A program made the translations under genes and the position numbers. Shown piece by piece: positions 1 through 8,860 of a stretch of 55,039 nt of DNA (position 1 is the first letter of the stretch; every line of letters begins with the position of its first letter). This stretch comes from JALZDI01 sp035557095 (GTDB lineage Bacteria > Actinomycetota > Actinomycetes > Propionibacteriales > Nocardioidaceae), in contig DATMEB010000034.1 of assembly GCA_035557095.1 (NCBI GenBank), positions 1 through 55,039 of the forward strand, given 5' to 3'. The notes beneath the pieces were generated by a model. That model was not told the origin of the DNA, did no database searches, and saw only the letters and a list, made by a program, of their open reading frames with translations.

Positions 1-2139
1 GGAGCCCGCCGGCGCGGTGCCGGTCACGCGCAGCACCAGGGCGCTCTGCGGCTTGAGCACCGGCAGCTCCAGACCGACCTGCATGAGCGCGGCACCGCCG
101 ACCTGCAGGGAACCGTCGCGGACCCAGGCCGGTGCGCGCACTCCGCTGCCCACGACGTCGGCGACGCCTGCGACCCGCACGTCGTAGCCGCGCCCGGCGT
201 CGAGGCCGGCCAGCCGCAGCCGTCCCGGCCTGGAGCCGACCGACGTGGTCAACTGGACCGCGGCGAAGAGCGCGTGCACGCGGTCGTCGTCGACGACGCC
301 GTGGGCCCAGAGCGCGGGATCCGGGTGGTCGAGCCGGACGACCTCCCCGTGGTGGATCAGCTCTCGCTCCTGCTTGTACAGGTCCACCCAGCGGCGCAGC
401 TCGGCTCGTTCCTCGTGCGTCGTCCCCGCGACGTCCCACTCGATGCCGAAGTGCCCGAAGAGCGCGGTGGCGGCGCGGAACGCCAGCGAGGCTGTCCTGC
501 CGGTGGTGTGCGCGACCGGGGGACCCACGTGGCTCCCTACGAGCTCAGGGGGCAGCAGCAGACCGGTCCAGCGCTGGATCTGCTGCCGTTCCAGGGGGTC
601 GTTGCAGTCGCTGGCCCACACCCGGTCCGCGCGCTCCAGGATCTCCAGGTCGACCCGCGCACCGCCGGACGAGCAGCTCTCGATCTCCAGCGCGGGGAAC
701 GCCGCACGCAGCTCGTCCATCAGCGCGTGGGTGGCCCGGGTCTGCGCGTGCACAGCAGGTACGCCGCCATGCGTGGCGTCGACGAGGTCGCGGTTCTGGT
801 CCCATTTGAGGAAGGCGATGTCGTTGTCCCGCAGCAGCTGGACCAGCCGATCACGCACGTAGGCGTACGCGTCCGGCTCGGCCAGGTCGAGGACCTGCTG
901 GTGACGCCAGCTCGGTGGGGTCGCGCCGCGTGCGCGCAGGACCCAGTCCGGGTGCGCTCGGGCGAGGTCGGAGTCCAGGTTGACCATCTCCGGTTCGACC
1001 CACAGTCCGAACTGCATGCCCAGTCCGGTCACATGGTCGATGAGCGGCGTCAGGCCCTCGGGCCACACGTGCTCGTCGACGTACCAGTCGCCGAGGCCGC
1101 GGGAGTCGTCCCTGCGGTGGCGGAACCAGCCGTCGTCGAGGACGAAGCGTTCGACACCGATCTCGGCGGCCACTGTCGCGAGCTCGCGGAGCCGGTCGAG
1201 GTCGTGGTCGAAGTACACGGCCTCCCAGGTGTTGAGCACGACCGGACGGGGCGTGTAGGGGTGGTGCGGCCGGGCGCGCAGATGGCGGTGCAGGGCGCTG
1301 CTCAGGCCGTCCAGGCCCCGATCGGACCAGACTCCGTAGGCCCAGGGCATCGTGTACTGCTCCCCGGGCTGCAGGACCATCTCGCCGGGGGCGAGCAGCT
1401 CACCACCGCCGATGTGCGCATGGCCTTCGGGCAGGCGCTCGGCGAACGTGACGTGGTCGCCGCTCCAGGCGAGGTGCAGGCCCCAGACCTCGCCGCTGCG
1501 GAAGGCGAAGGCCGGTGTGCCGGCGGCCATCAGCAGGGTCGCGTCGTGCCCGGTGCGGCCGTGCCTGCCCTCTCGCCGCCAGGCGCCGTACGCGAGCTGG
1601 TGTCGTTGCGGGCTGCGTTCACGGATCCATCGACCCGTCAGGTCCAGGACCTCGGTGGCCTGCGCGGGCAGTGGAAGCTGTGCGGTGAGCGAGGTCAGGG
1701 CGTACGGCGTAGAGCCCTCGTTGGTGACGGTGTGCCGAAGCCGGAGCACCCCGTGCGAGCTCACCGTGACCTCGCTGCGCACAGCCAGTCCCGCGGCCTT
1801 GTCGCGGGCCTCGCAGGAGAGGCGGCTCGCCGTCGAGGAAACATCGAGGACCTCGTCGAAGCACGGCTGGGGTCCGGGCGCGTCGCCGAGCCGGAACCCC
1901 TCGAGTCCCGGCGTGCCGGTGAAGCCCCGAGTGCCCTCGGGCAGCAGGCCCGGAGAGTAGGGCTCGTCGAGCGCGCTGTGCGTGACCGGCGGTTCCGTCG
2001 AGGTCACGAGGGCGTCGAGCGCGTGCCGTGAGAGGTCACCGAGGTCTGCGCCCCAGTGCACGACGCGCGGCAGCCTGTCGTCGTCGACGGCGAGTACGAC
2101 GCTGACGTCGCCACCGCGAAGATGCACCACACGGGTCAT
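1..2139 (-). CDS. Alpha-galactosidase, GH36 family (3' end cut by window edge)
   Basis: Hydrolyses terminal alpha-1,6-galactosyl residues of melibiose- and raffinose-type sugars, probably in the cytoplasm after uptake by the ABC system encoded just upstream. The 713 codons present carry the GH36 signatures: the nucleophile motif FLKWDQNRDL (Asp447) and the acid/base region CSSGGARVDLEI...RVWASD (Asp511), with the N-terminal beta-sandwich ahead of the barrel and a C-terminal beta domain. GH36 enzymes are usually a little over 700 residues, so only a few residues and the stop codon should be missing. The ATG at 2139 overlaps the stop of the upstream permease by 4 bp (ATGA), so it is the last gene of a four-gene operon. 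The family is secure; the preferred sugar is inferred. Confidence 0.93.
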   Translation of the reverse strand, partial: MTRVVHLRGGDVSVVLAVDDDRLPRVVHWGADLGDLSRHALDALVTSTEPPVTHSALDEPYSPGLLPEGTRGFTGTPGLEGFRLGDAPGPQPCFDEVLDVSSTASRLSCEARDKAAGLAVRSEVTVSSHGVLRLRHTVTNEGSTPYALTSLTAQLPLPAQATEVLDLTGRWIRERSPQRHQLAYGAWRREGRHGRTGHDATLLMAAGTPAFAFRSGEVWGLHLAWSGDHVTFAERLPEGHAHIGGGELLAPGEMVLQPGEQYTMPWAYGVWSDRGLDGLSSALHRHLRARPHHPYTPRPVVLNTWEAVYFDHDLDRLRELATVAAEIGVERFVLDDGWFRHRRDDSRGLGDWYVDEHVWPEGLTPLIDHVTGLGMQFGLWVEPEMVNLDSDLARAHPDWVLRARGATPPSWRHQQVLDLAEPDAYAYVRDRLVQLLRDNDIAFLKWDQNRDLVDATHGGVPAVHAQTRATHALMDELRAAFPALEIESCSSGGARVDLEILERADRVWASDCNDPLERQQIQRWTGLLLPPELVGSHVGPPVAHTTGRTASLAFRAATALFGHFGIEWDVAGTTHEERAELRRWVDLYKQERELIHHGEVVRLDHPDPALWAHGVVDDDRVHALFAAVQLTTSVGSRPGRLRLAGLDAGRGYDVRVAGVADVVGSGVRAPAWVRDGSLQVGGAALMQVGLELPVLKPQSALVLRVTGTAPAGS

Positions 2140-3044
2140 CCCTTGTTCGCCCCCAGGGTGAGCCCGCCGACGAAGTGTCGCTGCAGCAGCACGAAGACCA
2201 CGATGGTGGGAAGCGCGACGATCAGGGAACCTGCGGCCTGCAGGTTCGGGTCGGTGAAGTAGACGCCTTGCAGGCTGTTGAGCGCGGTCGTGATCGGTTG
2301 CTTCTCGGGTGCGGCGACCTGGAGGACCAGCGCCCAGAAGAAGTCGTTGTAGATCCAGGTGAACTCGAGCGTCGCCAGGGCGGCCAGCGGCGCCCGGCAC
2401 AGCGGCAGGATGATCTGCCAGTACTGCCGCAGCACGCTGGCTCCGTCGACCAGCGCGGCCTCGGTGAGATCCTCGGGGATCGTCTTCATGTAGCTGCTCA
2501 TCACGAAGGTGCAGAACCCGAGCTGGAACGCGATGTGGATGAGGATCACGCCGTAGTAGGTGTTCGCCAGCTCGATGGGCGACAGCAGGTACAGCCGGTA
2601 GAGCGGGGTGATGATGACCTGGTGCGGCAGCAGGTTGCCGGCGGTGAACAGCATCAGCAGCGCGAGGTTGATCTTGAGACTGAACCGGGTCAGCGCGTAA
2701 CCCAGGAACGTCGACAGCAGCAGGATCGTCACCAGTGCCGGCACCAGCACGATGAGCGTGTTGCCGAAGTACCTCGGGAAGTCCGCACGGGTCCACGCGT
2801 CCACGTAGTTCTGCAGCGAGAGGTCCCTGGCCAGGGAGAAGTAGCCGTGCTGGATCGTGTCCGAGATCGGCCGGAGCGAGGTGTACACGGCCCAGAGCAG
2901 CGGCGTGACCATGCCGACGCTGAACGTCACCAGGAAGACGTACGCCACGGCCCGGGGAAGGCGGCTGCGCCGCTTCATCGCTGGTGGTCGTCCTGCAGTG
3001 CGCTCTTCGGCCGGTGACCGGTGCGCCGTGTCCACGGATGTCAT
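2136..3044 (-). CDS. Sugar ABC transporter inner-membrane permease (MalG/MsmG type)
   Basis: Second membrane subunit of a CUT1-family carbohydrate importer, 302 residues. About six hydrophobic segments are visible. The cytoplasmic loop EAALVDGASVLRQYWQIILPL is the EAA motif that contacts the ATPase, and the protein ends in the short tail usual for MalG-type subunits. I chose the ATG at 3044 because it overlaps the stop of the partner permease by 4 bp and gives the normal family length. A longer in-frame extension exists upstream, but it only reads through the partner gene in another frame. No ATP-binding subunit is encoded nearby; actinobacteria commonly share one MsiK-type ATPase among several such importers, and that is the likely arrangement here. 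Confidence 0.92.
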   Translation of the reverse strand: MTSVDTAHRSPAEERTAGRPPAMKRRSRLPRAVAYVFLVTFSVGMVTPLLWAVYTSLRPISDTIQHGYFSLARDLSLQNYVDAWTRADFPRYFGNTLIVLVPALVTILLLSTFLGYALTRFSLKINLALLMLFTAGNLLPHQVIITPLYRLYLLSPIELANTYYGVILIHIAFQLGFCTFVMSSYMKTIPEDLTEAALVDGASVLRQYWQIILPLCRAPLAALATLEFTWIYNDFFWALVLQVAAPEKQPITTALNSLQGVYFTDPNLQAAGSLIVALPTIVVFVLLQRHFVGGLTLGANKG

Positions 3045-4018
3045 CGACGCAGGTCCTTCCGGAAGACGCGGTAGATGTAGGGCATGATCACCACCAGCGA
3101 GATGCCGAGCAGGACGACGGCGAGTGCCGAGCCGTACCCGATCAGGCTTGCCTCGCCGATCACGTTGTCGGTCACCAGGACCGAAAGCAGCTCGAGCCCG
3201 TTGCGCCCGCCGTTGATCACGTAGACGAGGTCGAACGCGCGCAGCGACTCGATGATGGTGATGACCATGACCACCACGTTGACCGGCGCCAGCGACGGGA
3301 AGACCACGTGCCGGAAGGTCGCCCACTCTCCGGCTCCGTCGAGCGCCGCCGCCTCCTTGAGGTTCGGGTCGACGCTCTTCAGCCCGGCCAGGAAGAGGAT
3401 CATGACGTAGCCGACGTGCCGCCAGCTCGCCGCCACCAGGACCGCCCACAGGTTGATCGAGGAGTCGGCGAGCCAGTTGGGTCCGAAGTCCGGGTCGACC
3501 GTCGCGCGTACGACGTTGTTCAGCAGCCCGGTCTCCTGCTGGTAGACCAGCTCCCAGATGAAGCCCACGATCGCCATCGACAGCACGACCGGCAGGAAGA
3601 TCGCGCTCTGGTAGATCCGGGTGCCCTTGAGGTTCTTGTCGAGCAGGTAGGCCAGCAGCAGGCCGAGGCTCGTGGGCACGACGAAGAAGAACGCCATCCA
3701 GCATGCGTTGTGCAGCAGCGCCGGCCAGAACGGCGGGTATGCGGTGGCGATGTCCTCGTAGTTCTGCAGGCCGCGCCACTCGATGGTCTCCAGACCCCCG
3801 AACCCGCTCCACTCGGTGAACGACAGCGCGACGGAGGCGAGCGTCGGCGCCCACACGAATGCGAGGTGGACCAGAGTCGGGACCCCGATCATCAGGGTCA
3901 GCACGACCTTGTCGGTCCGCGTCAGCCTCCGCACCCGCCGAACGCGACCCGGCGCGGCGGCGGATGGGGGCCTACCGCTCCGGTTGGAGCGCGTACGGTT
4001 CGGGGACTGCAGCGCCAT
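3041..4018 (-). CDS. Sugar ABC transporter inner-membrane permease (MalF/MsmF type)
   Basis: First membrane subunit of the same CUT1 importer, 325 residues. It has a basic, Pro/Arg-rich cytoplasmic N-terminus of about 30 residues, then six hydrophobic segments. The EAA loop is KEAAALDGAGEWATFRHVVFP at about residues 220-240. It starts 9 bp after the stop of the substrate-binding protein gene and overlaps the next permease by 4 bp, the standard binding protein-MalF-MalG order. Substrate is inferred from the co-transcribed alpha-galactosidase. Confidence 0.92.
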   Translation of the reverse strand: MALQSPNRTRSNRSGRPPSAAAPGRVRRVRRLTRTDKVVLTLMIGVPTLVHLAFVWAPTLASVALSFTEWSGFGGLETIEWRGLQNYEDIATAYPPFWPALLHNACWMAFFFVVPTSLGLLLAYLLDKNLKGTRIYQSAIFLPVVLSMAIVGFIWELVYQQETGLLNNVVRATVDPDFGPNWLADSSINLWAVLVAASWRHVGYVMILFLAGLKSVDPNLKEAAALDGAGEWATFRHVVFPSLAPVNVVVMVITIIESLRAFDLVYVINGGRNGLELLSVLVTDNVIGEASLIGYGSALAVVLLGISLVVIMPYIYRVFRKDLRR

Positions 4019-4027
4019 GGCTCGGCC

Positions 4028-5359
4028 TCACCCGCCGAAGATCCGCTGCTTCTGTTCCTCGATGCTGGCGCACAGCCCGTCGATGTCATCCGGTTCGCGG
4101 ATGAACTGCTGCAGTGACGGGATCATGACCGTCGACGCGAAGTCCGGTCGGGTGTCACGGTCGAGGAACTGCGTGACGTTGGTGGCCCCCTCCACGAGCT
4201 CGACCGCCTTGCGCTGCAGCGACGTGTAGCCGGACGTGTCCGCCTCGCTGCTGGCCGCGACGCTGTTCGGATACGTTGCGATGTAGACCTCCTGGCTGCG
4301 CGCGTTGCCGAGGTACTCGAGCAGCTCGAGCGCACCCTCCTCGTTGTCCGGCTCGGGGCTCATCATCCAGCCGTCGATGGGAGCCTCGACCGTGTCGGTG
4401 CCGAACTCCGGGGTGACCTCGGGGAACGTGAAGAAGTCCAAGTCGTCCTGGTCCTCCTTGCTGGTGAACGCCTGACCGATGAACAGGCCGAGGTAGAACA
4501 TCCCGGCCTCCTTGTTGACCAGCTTCGGCACCGCGTCCAGCCAGTCGAGACCGAGCGCCCCGTCCTGGTGGTACGGCATCAGTCGACGCCAGGTGTCGAA
4601 CACCTGCTTGACCTCGTCGCTCTCCCAGGACTCCTCCCCGGCCAGCAGCCGCACATGGAAGTCGTAGCCGTTGGTACGGAAGTTCAGGGCGTCGAACATC
4701 CCCATCGCCGGCCATCCCTCCTTGTCGGCGAAGCACAGGGGGAGCAGTCCGTCGGACTGCATCTCCTGGCACAGCGCCTCGAAGTCGTCGAGGGTGGCCG
4801 GAACGGTGTACCCCTTCTCCTCGAACAGGCTCCTGCGGTAGAAGACGGCCCACGGGTAGTAGTACCAGGGCACGAAGTACTGGTTGCCGTCCTCGCCCGT
4901 CGAGGCCTGCTTGAACGCCGGGGTGTACTGCGAGCCGATGCGTCCCCACAGGTCGCTGAGATCGCCGGCGAACCCTTGTGCGGCGAAGAACTGCATGCGG
5001 TAGCCGGCGAACCAGGCCCACACGTCGTCGGCGCCGCCCTGCAGGTAGGCGTTGATGTTCTCCTGGTACTGCTCGTGGTCGCTGGTCGTCATGCCGACAT
5101 CGAGCTTCGAGCCGCGTTCGAAGGTGCGCAACACCTCGGCCAGGGCCTTCTTCGGGAGCGCGTCGGAGAAGTTCGAGCCGAAGCTCACCGCGTTGGACGA
5201 GGAACCGCTGTCGCCGCCACAGGCCGCCAGGCCGGGAAGCGCGGCGGCGCCACCGGCGAGGGCGAGGCCGCGCAGGAGGGTGCGACGCGAGAGCGCGGCG
5301 TCGAGGACTCCGCCAGCGGAGCGGCCGACACCTGGATGACGTGGGTACCGACTCGACAT
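4028..5359 (-). CDS. Sugar ABC transporter substrate-binding lipoprotein (Tat-lipoprotein leader)
   Basis: Extracellular solute-binding protein family 1, 443 residues, anchored outside the membrane as a lipoprotein. A twin-arginine motif SRRTLL (residues 24-29) precedes a hydrophobic stretch and a lipobox ending LAAC, with the lipidated Cys at 47 followed by a Gly/Ser-rich tether. The Tat plus lipobox combination is common in actinobacteria. The mature part has the tryptophan- and tyrosine-rich pattern of sugar binding proteins. First gene of the alpha-galactoside operon. AGGAGG lies just upstream of the ATG at 5359, and an inverted repeat sits directly behind that ribosome-binding site. Confidence 0.92.
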   Translation of the reverse strand: MSSRYPRHPGVGRSAGGVLDAALSRRTLLRGLALAGGAAALPGLAACGGDSGSSSNAVSFGSNFSDALPKKALAEVLRTFERGSKLDVGMTTSDHEQYQENINAYLQGGADDVWAWFAGYRMQFFAAQGFAGDLSDLWGRIGSQYTPAFKQASTGEDGNQYFVPWYYYPWAVFYRRSLFEEKGYTVPATLDDFEALCQEMQSDGLLPLCFADKEGWPAMGMFDALNFRTNGYDFHVRLLAGEESWESDEVKQVFDTWRRLMPYHQDGALGLDWLDAVPKLVNKEAGMFYLGLFIGQAFTSKEDQDDLDFFTFPEVTPEFGTDTVEAPIDGWMMSPEPDNEEGALELLEYLGNARSQEVYIATYPNSVAASSEADTSGYTSLQRKAVELVEGATNVTQFLDRDTRPDFASTVMIPSLQQFIREPDDIDGLCASIEEQKQRIFGG

Positions 5360-5370
5360 CTCGCCTCCTC

Positions 5371-5388
5371 GTTCGACCAGGCTCGAAC
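5371..5388. promoter_or_regulatory. Inverted repeat in the galactoside-operon leader, probable operator
   Basis: GTTCGA, a 6-base spacer and TCGAAC form a perfect inverted repeat immediately upstream of the binding-protein gene's ribosome-binding site. A second imperfect pair (CGAGAC at 5398-5403, GTCTCG at 5424-5429) brackets another TTCGAA core. Both lie in the divergent region shared with the DeoR-type regulator gene, so this regulator is the natural candidate ligand; that link is inference. Confidence 0.45.
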
Positions 5389-5613
5389 ATCAATGCACGA
5401 GACCACTCAGAATTCGAAGTACCGTCTCGGGTTTGGACCGGGCTGTCAAGGGCCGATCCAAGGCGTGGCTCATGCACCTCGCAGAGGTTTCGGCGGCCTG
5501 GCCTGCACACAAAACCGCGTGTCGTACGCCCGGGGGCGTGCAATCATGTGCGACCGAGGGTCGTGTCCTGTCCAGTGCGGGCTCCGCTGCTCGCATCATC
5601 GTCCGGAGGCGCC

Positions 5614-6414
5614 ATGCTCGCCCAGCAGCGCATGAACTACATCCTGGAGGCCGTTCGCAGGAGCGGTGCCGTGCGTGTGGCCGACCTCGCGCCGGAGCTG
5701 CGGGTGTCGGGGATGACGGTCCGGCGCGATCTCGACGCACTGGCGCAGCGAGGACTGATCGACAAGGTGCACGGTGGCGCGACGGCGCGCCAGGACCTGA
5801 GCCTGGACGAGCCCGGCTTCGAGGCCAAGTCCTCCCGGCAACGGGCGGAGAAGGAAGCCATCGCGCGGTCCGCCGCGCTGCTGGTCGAGCCAGGGTCCGC
5901 GGTAGGGCTGTCCGCGGGCACCACGACGTGGACGATGGCACGGCACCTCGACGACGTACCCGACCTGACGGTGGTGACGAACTCGGTGAAGGTCGCCGAC
6001 GTCCTCCAGCGCCGGCCCAGGCCGGATCGCACCGTCGTGCTGACCGGCGGCATACGCACTCCCTCGGACGCCCTCGTCGGACCGATCGCAGTCGGTACCC
6101 TGCGCTCGCTGCACCTCGACATGGTCGTTCTCGGCGTGCACGGCATGCACGAGACCGCAGGCTTCACCACTCCGAACCTGTTGGAGGCCGAGACCAACAT
6201 GGCGTTCGTCGCCTCGGCGCCCAGCCTCGTGGTGGTTGCCGACCACACCAAGTGGAGCGTGGTCGGGCTGTCCGCGATCGCGGGGCTGGACGAGGCGGAC
6301 ACCCTGGTGACCGACGACCACATACCGGCCGAGGGTCTTGGTTTGCTGCGCGACAGAGTCGGCGAGGTCGTCGTCGCCGCAGTGGCCGATGCGGAGTCGC
6401 ACCCGGTCTCGTGA
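5614..6414 (+). CDS. DeoR-family transcriptional regulator
   Basis: 266-residue sugar-responsive repressor. The N-terminal DeoR helix-turn-helix is clear (VADLAPELRVSGMTVRRDL, then a 'wing' HGGA at about residue 54). The C-terminal sugar-phosphate sensor domain follows, with the family motif SAGTTTWTMA, the TNS segment and a GG(I/V)R loop. I chose the ATG at 5614 because GGAGG lies just upstream and translation begins directly in the DNA-binding domain; the reading frame stays open further upstream but has no such signal. It is divergent from the alpha-galactoside operon and probably represses it when no galactoside-derived phosphate is present. Confidence 0.9.
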   Translation: MLAQQRMNYILEAVRRSGAVRVADLAPELRVSGMTVRRDLDALAQRGLIDKVHGGATARQDLSLDEPGFEAKSSRQRAEKEAIARSAALLVEPGSAVGLSAGTTTWTMARHLDDVPDLTVVTNSVKVADVLQRRPRPDRTVVLTGGIRTPSDALVGPIAVGTLRSLHLDMVVLGVHGMHETAGFTTPNLLEAETNMAFVASAPSLVVVADHTKWSVVGLSAIAGLDEADTLVTDDHIPAEGLGLLRDRVGEVVVAAVADAESHPVS

Positions 6415-6428
6415 CCACCCGTCGTGGG

Positions 6429-7244
6429 TCAGCGGCCACGCGCGTCGGTGAAGGCTCGTACGAGCTCGGCGGTCTCCGCTGGGCGTTCGACGTGTGGTGA
6501 GTGGCCGACCCGGGGCACGGTCACCACGCGTGCGTTCGGCACCAGGCCGCGTACCTCCTCGGCGACCGGCGGGCCGGTCACCGTGTCGTGCTGCCCGACC
6601 AGCACCTGAAGGGGTGCGGCCAGGGCGGCGACCTGCGGCGCAGCGTCGGTCTGCGCGAGCAGCGTCGCGACGACGCCGTACCCGGCAGGCCGGATGCGCG
6701 CATGTTCGCTGCGCAGCAAGGCCATCGCCGCATCGTCGGCATCGGGCCCTGCCATCCGAGCAGCGCGGCCGGCCGCGCCCGCGCGTACCTCCGTCAGCGC
6801 CTGCCGGCGGTCGGCCAGCCGCCGCTGGGCAACCTCCTGGTCCGCGGCATCTCCGAGGGTCGGCCCGATGAGGGTCAGTGACCGCACCCGCTCCGGATGG
6901 GCGTGGCAGAAGGTGAGCGCGGTGGGCGTTCCCGCGGAAGCGGCGACCAGGTGCACGCGGCCGTCGCAGGCGTCGTCGAGGGCGGGGCCAAGGACCACCG
7001 AAAGGTCCTCAGCGAACGCCTCCCAGCCCGTGTCGCTCGTGGTGTCGTCGCTGTCGCCGTAGCCGTGCAGGTCCAGTGCGAGCACGCGATGCGTGCTGGA
7101 CAGGTGCGCGGCCATCGGTGCGAAGCTGCGCGCCGTAGAGCCGATGCCGTGCACCGCCAGGACCGGCACGCCTGCTCCGCAGGCGAGGTAGCTGAGCCGC
7201 GCCCCGTCGGCGCGTCGAACGGCAGACCACACGGTGACGACCAT
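6429..7244 (-). CDS. Alpha/beta-fold hydrolase
   Basis: 271-residue single-domain serine hydrolase. The oxyanion-strand motif HGIGSTARSF is at about residues 33-42. The nucleophile elbow reads AASAG rather than the usual GxSxG, with Ser in the central position. The acid is probably the Asp in VGQHDTVT, and the base is the His in RVGHSPH near the C-terminus. No signal peptide. It converges on the deoR gene with only 14 bp between them and is divergent from abgT. The substrate cannot be read from the sequence; the family includes haloalkane dehalogenase-, 3-oxoadipate enol-lactonase- and esterase-like members. Confidence 0.85.
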   Translation of the reverse strand: MVVTVWSAVRRADGARLSYLACGAGVPVLAVHGIGSTARSFAPMAAHLSSTHRVLALDLHGYGDSDDTTSDTGWEAFAEDLSVVLGPALDDACDGRVHLVAASAGTPTALTFCHAHPERVRSLTLIGPTLGDAADQEVAQRRLADRRQALTEVRAGAAGRAARMAGPDADDAAMALLRSEHARIRPAGYGVVATLLAQTDAAPQVAALAAPLQVLVGQHDTVTGPPVAEEVRGLVPNARVVTVPRVGHSPHVERPAETAELVRAFTDARGR

Positions 7245-7324
7245 CCCACGAGTTGAAAGCCCCGTGACTTCTGGCGGCGAACGCTCTAGGTTTCCCCAAA
7301 CGTCCCGGGCTGTTGGAGTGCTCC

Positions 7325-8854
7325 ATGGCGCAGAACACCGCCGAGCGGACTCGGCTGGACGAGGTCCTCACGGTCGTCGAACGTGTCGGCAACCGGATAC
7401 CCCACCCCTTCGTCCTGTTCGCCTACCTGCTGGTCGTCGTCGCGGCCGCCTCCACCGTGCTCGATCTCGCCGGCGCCTCGGTCACGGTCCCGGGCGAGGA
7501 CGAGGCCACGCAGGTGCACGGGCTGCTGACCGGCGCGGGCCTGACCTGGTTCCTCACCAGCTTCGTCGAGAACTTCATGCTGTTCCCGCCGCTGGGCAAC
7601 GTGGTCGTGATGCTGCTCGCGATCGGCGTCGCCGAACGGTCCGGACTGCTGAAGGCCGCGGTGACCGCGATGTTCTCCCGCGCACCGGCCTGGCTGCTGC
7701 CGTACGTCGTCGCGTTCGTCGCCGCGCAGGGGCACGTCATGTCCGACCCCTCGATGATCGTGATCCCTCCGCTGGCGGCGCTGGTGTTCCTCGCCGCCGG
7801 CCGGCACCCGCTGGCCGGGATGCTGGGCGCGTTCGCGTGCACGACAGCCGGCTACGCGTCCGGCATCCTGCTGGGGTCACTCGACGCGCTGCTGTCCGGC
7901 ATCACCTCGGAGGCGGTCAACGTGGTCGACTCGATCCAGACCACGCCGGTCAACATCGCCAGCAACTGGTACTTCGCCGCCGCGTCGGGTCTGGTCCTCC
8001 CGCTCGTCGGCGGTTGGGTCATCGACAAGGTGCTCGAGCCGCGCCTGGGTACCTACACCGGTCCCGGGTCCGACGAGGCGGCCGAGGTCAGCCCCCGCGA
8101 ACGCCGGGCCCTGCTGGTCACCGGCGTCGTCACCGGCGCGCTGCTCGTCGCAGCGGTGGCCGGCTGGCTGGTGCCCGGCAGCCCGCTCCGGGGCGAGGGC
8201 GGCGCCCTCATCGAGTCGCCCTTCCTGGAAGCGCTCGTGCCCGTGCTGATGCTGCTGTTCCTGACCGCCGGCATCACCTACGGCGTCACGACCCGCGTCA
8301 TCACCAGGGCGTCCGACGTCCCGGACATGATGGTGGAGGCGATGCGAGCACTCGCCGGCTACGTCGTGTTCATCTTCATCGCGGCGCAGGTGATCGCGAT
8401 CTTCGAGTGGAGCGAGCTGGGCACGCTCATCGCGGTCAACCTCGCCAACGGGCTGGAGGCCGTCGGCATGACCGGCTTCGGGGCGGTGCTCGGGCTGGTG
8501 CTGATGGCCTCGTTCATCAACCTCTTCATCACCTCCGGTTCGGCGATGTGGGCCCTGATGGCCCCGGTCATGGTGCCCACGTTCGCGTTGCTCAGCCTGG
8601 AGCCCGGCTTCATCCAGGCCGCCTACCGGATCGGTGACTCGACCACCCAGCTGATCACCCCGCTCAACCCGTACATCATCGTGCTGCTCGGCTTCGCCCG
8701 GCAGTACGAGCCGAACCTGAAGTTCGGGGCACTGATCGCGCGGATGGCGGTGTTCGTTCCCGTGTTCTGGCTCGCGTGGGTGCTCGTACTGGCGCTGTTC
8801 TACTTCACCGGGGCGCAAGTCGGCCCGGGCATGCCCATCCACCTGTCGAATTGA
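7325..8854 (+). CDS. abgT: AbgT-family transporter
   Basis: Polytopic inner-membrane protein of 509 residues with about ten or more hydrophobic segments. It shows the AbgT-family features: an early RIPHPFVLFAYL segment, the GLTWFLTSFVENF loop and the C-terminal block STTQLITPLNPYIIV. The E. coli homologue takes up p-aminobenzoyl-glutamate; other members export sulfonamides. I chose the ATG at 7325 with GGAG 6 bases upstream rather than an in-frame TTG at 7313. Six bases downstream lies an AbgA-like amidohydrolase gene, so transport and hydrolysis of an amidated aromatic glutamate or related dipeptide is likely. Confidence 0.92.
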   Translation: MAQNTAERTRLDEVLTVVERVGNRIPHPFVLFAYLLVVVAAASTVLDLAGASVTVPGEDEATQVHGLLTGAGLTWFLTSFVENFMLFPPLGNVVVMLLAIGVAERSGLLKAAVTAMFSRAPAWLLPYVVAFVAAQGHVMSDPSMIVIPPLAALVFLAAGRHPLAGMLGAFACTTAGYASGILLGSLDALLSGITSEAVNVVDSIQTTPVNIASNWYFAAASGLVLPLVGGWVIDKVLEPRLGTYTGPGSDEAAEVSPRERRALLVTGVVTGALLVAAVAGWLVPGSPLRGEGGALIESPFLEALVPVLMLLFLTAGITYGVTTRVITRASDVPDMMVEAMRALAGYVVFIFIAAQVIAIFEWSELGTLIAVNLANGLEAVGMTGFGAVLGLVLMASFINLFITSGSAMWALMAPVMVPTFALLSLEPGFIQAAYRIGDSTTQLITPLNPYIIVLLGFARQYEPNLKFGALIARMAVFVPVFWLAWVLVLALFYFTGAQVGPGMPIHLSN

Positions 8855-8860
8855 GTTCCT

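Noticed and set aside
274..2031. Long plus-strand open frame (585 codons) opposite the alpha-galactosidase gene
   Set aside because: The minus strand carries unmistakable GH36 catalytic motifs; the plus-strand product is Val/Gly/Arg-rich with no family pattern, typical of antisense frames in high-GC DNA.
2136..5359. An ATP-binding subunit for the sugar ABC importer
   Set aside because: No Walker A/ABC-signature protein is encoded near the operon; a shared MsiK-type ATPase elsewhere is more likely.
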